A stretch of DNA of 6,533 nt, taken from the NCBI GenBank assembly GCA_013140935.1, contig JABFSD010000634.1, forward strand, positions 1 through 6,533, read 5' to 3'. Source of the DNA: Acidobacteriota bacterium (GTDB lineage: Bacteria; Acidobacteriota; Blastocatellia; RBC074). Shown piece by piece: positions 6,030 to 6,533 of the stretch (position 1 is its first letter; every line of letters begins with the position of its first letter). Below the pieces are notes generated by a model. The model was not told the origin of the DNA. It searched no databases and saw only the letters and a list, made by a program, of their open reading frames with translations. The translations under genes and the position numbers were made by a program.

Positions 6030-6533
6030 TTATTTAATGACCTCAGCGATTTTGTCGAGCAGGTCTTCCGCCGAATAGGGTTTCCAGAGTACGGCTTGCA
6101 CGCCCGCGCGCGTAGCGTCTTCGACGTTGGATTGCGACCGCAGTCCGCTGGTCGCAATAATTTTTACGTCGGGGTTGATGTTGCGCATGGCGATGCTCGC
6201 GGCGAGTCCGTCGAGTCCGGGCATGGCTAAATCGGTGAGTACGAGTTTGATGTCGTGATAATTCTGGCGGTAATAAGACAGCGCCTCTTGCCCATTGCTG
6301 ACAGCCATCACGCGATAACCGGCGGTTTCGAGCGTCACGCGCGTGACTTCGAGCAACGTAGGCTCATCATCCACCGCCAACACGAGATTGCGTTTTTTCG
6401 TAGGCGCTTTGAGCAAAACGGGTGCGCCGCCGAGTTCGGCAACGACTTCTTCGTCAGCGGGCAGATAAACGCGGAACTCAGCGCCATGTCCGAGTTGGCT
6501 GTCTACTTCAATAAAGCCGCCGTGGCCTTTGAG
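6030..6533 (-). CDS. C-terminal part of a second hybrid histidine kinase (5' partial)
   Basis: The frame is open to the window edge, giving 167 residues of the C-terminus. Residues 1-25 are the end of an HATPase domain (G-H-G-G-F-I-E-V-D-S, then F-R-V-Y-L-P). After a short linker (26-48) comes a receiver (about 49-167) with acidic pair D55-D56, phosphoacceptor D101 in L-T-D-L-A-M-P, T128, and K151 in W-K-P-Y. A TTG at 6416 could be mistaken for the start of a lone response regulator, but it lies inside this continuous kinase frame. The HATPase tail and receiver both resemble those of the complete kinase at 3607-5688: the receivers align over 119 residues without gaps, with about 49 identities by hand count. 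The two genes are therefore paralogues on the same strand. Sensor domains and the phosphoacceptor histidine lie outside the window. Confidence 0.88.
   Translation of the reverse strand, partial: LKGHGGFIEVDSQLGHGAEFRVYLPADEEVVAELGGAPVLLKAPTKKRNLVLAVDDEPTLLEVTRVTLETAGYRVMAVSNGQEALSYYRQNYHDIKLVLTDLAMPGLDGLAASIAMRNINPDVKIIATSGLRSQSNVEDATRAGVQAVLWKPYSAEDLLDKIAEVIK

Noticed and set aside
6030..6416. Stand-alone response regulator beginning at TTG 6416
   Set aside because: The same frame continues without a stop to the window edge and encodes a histidine-kinase HATPase tail (G-H-G-G-F-I-E-V, F-R-V-Y-L-P), so it is the end of a hybrid kinase.

Overview
The window looks like a piece of a moderately GC-rich bacterial chromosome. 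The closest fit is an Acidobacteriota genome, perhaps class Blastocatellia. This is an inference from gene content (a Tat-exported gluconate 2-dehydrogenase subunit 3, UxaA-type altronate dehydratase, soluble hybrid histidine kinases) and from large, near-perfect palindromes in the intergenic regions. No rRNA, tRNA, CRISPR array, phage gene or intact insertion sequence was seen.

Layout. Left part, plus strand: the last codons of an unidentified upstream gene (2-31), a 27-base palindrome (41-67), a Tat-exported gluconate 2-dehydrogenase subunit 3 family protein (96-686), a 434-base stretch without a convincing gene but with two inverted repeats (714-748 and 993-1023), and an exported dual-specificity-type phosphatase (1121-1792). 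The phosphatase converges on the minus-strand genes. Between them lie a strong, probably bidirectional terminator (1814-1860) and a perfect 41-base palindrome (1879-1919). Right part, minus strand, in order of transcription: the C-terminal end of a hybrid histidine kinase cut by the window edge (6030-6533), an intergenic region with a very large nested palindrome (5736-5834), a complete soluble hybrid histidine kinase with REC-PAS-HisKA-HATPase-REC architecture (3607-5688), and a full-length altronate dehydratase (1924-3468).

How the parts relate. The plus-strand proteins both carry export signals and would act outside the cytoplasm: one as an accessory subunit of a membrane or periplasmic dehydrogenase, one as a phosphatase. 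The minus-strand genes are cytoplasmic. The two hybrid kinases are paralogues: their C-terminal receivers align without gaps over 119 residues with about 49 identities counted by hand. They may form a local signalling cluster, but no histidine phosphotransfer protein or DNA-binding output regulator is visible. The altronate dehydratase follows the complete kinase by 138 bases on the same strand. A functional link to hexuronate catabolism is possible but unproven, because no other uronate gene is in view.

Two start sites differ from the longest reading frames: the dehydratase most likely starts at 3468 and the kinase at 5688, each chosen on a Shine-Dalgarno sequence and on where family homology begins. 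The most distinctive non-coding feature is that every intergenic space except the 138-base one carries at least one long inverted repeat, each of a different sequence family. I see no clear evidence of a wholly new biological system.
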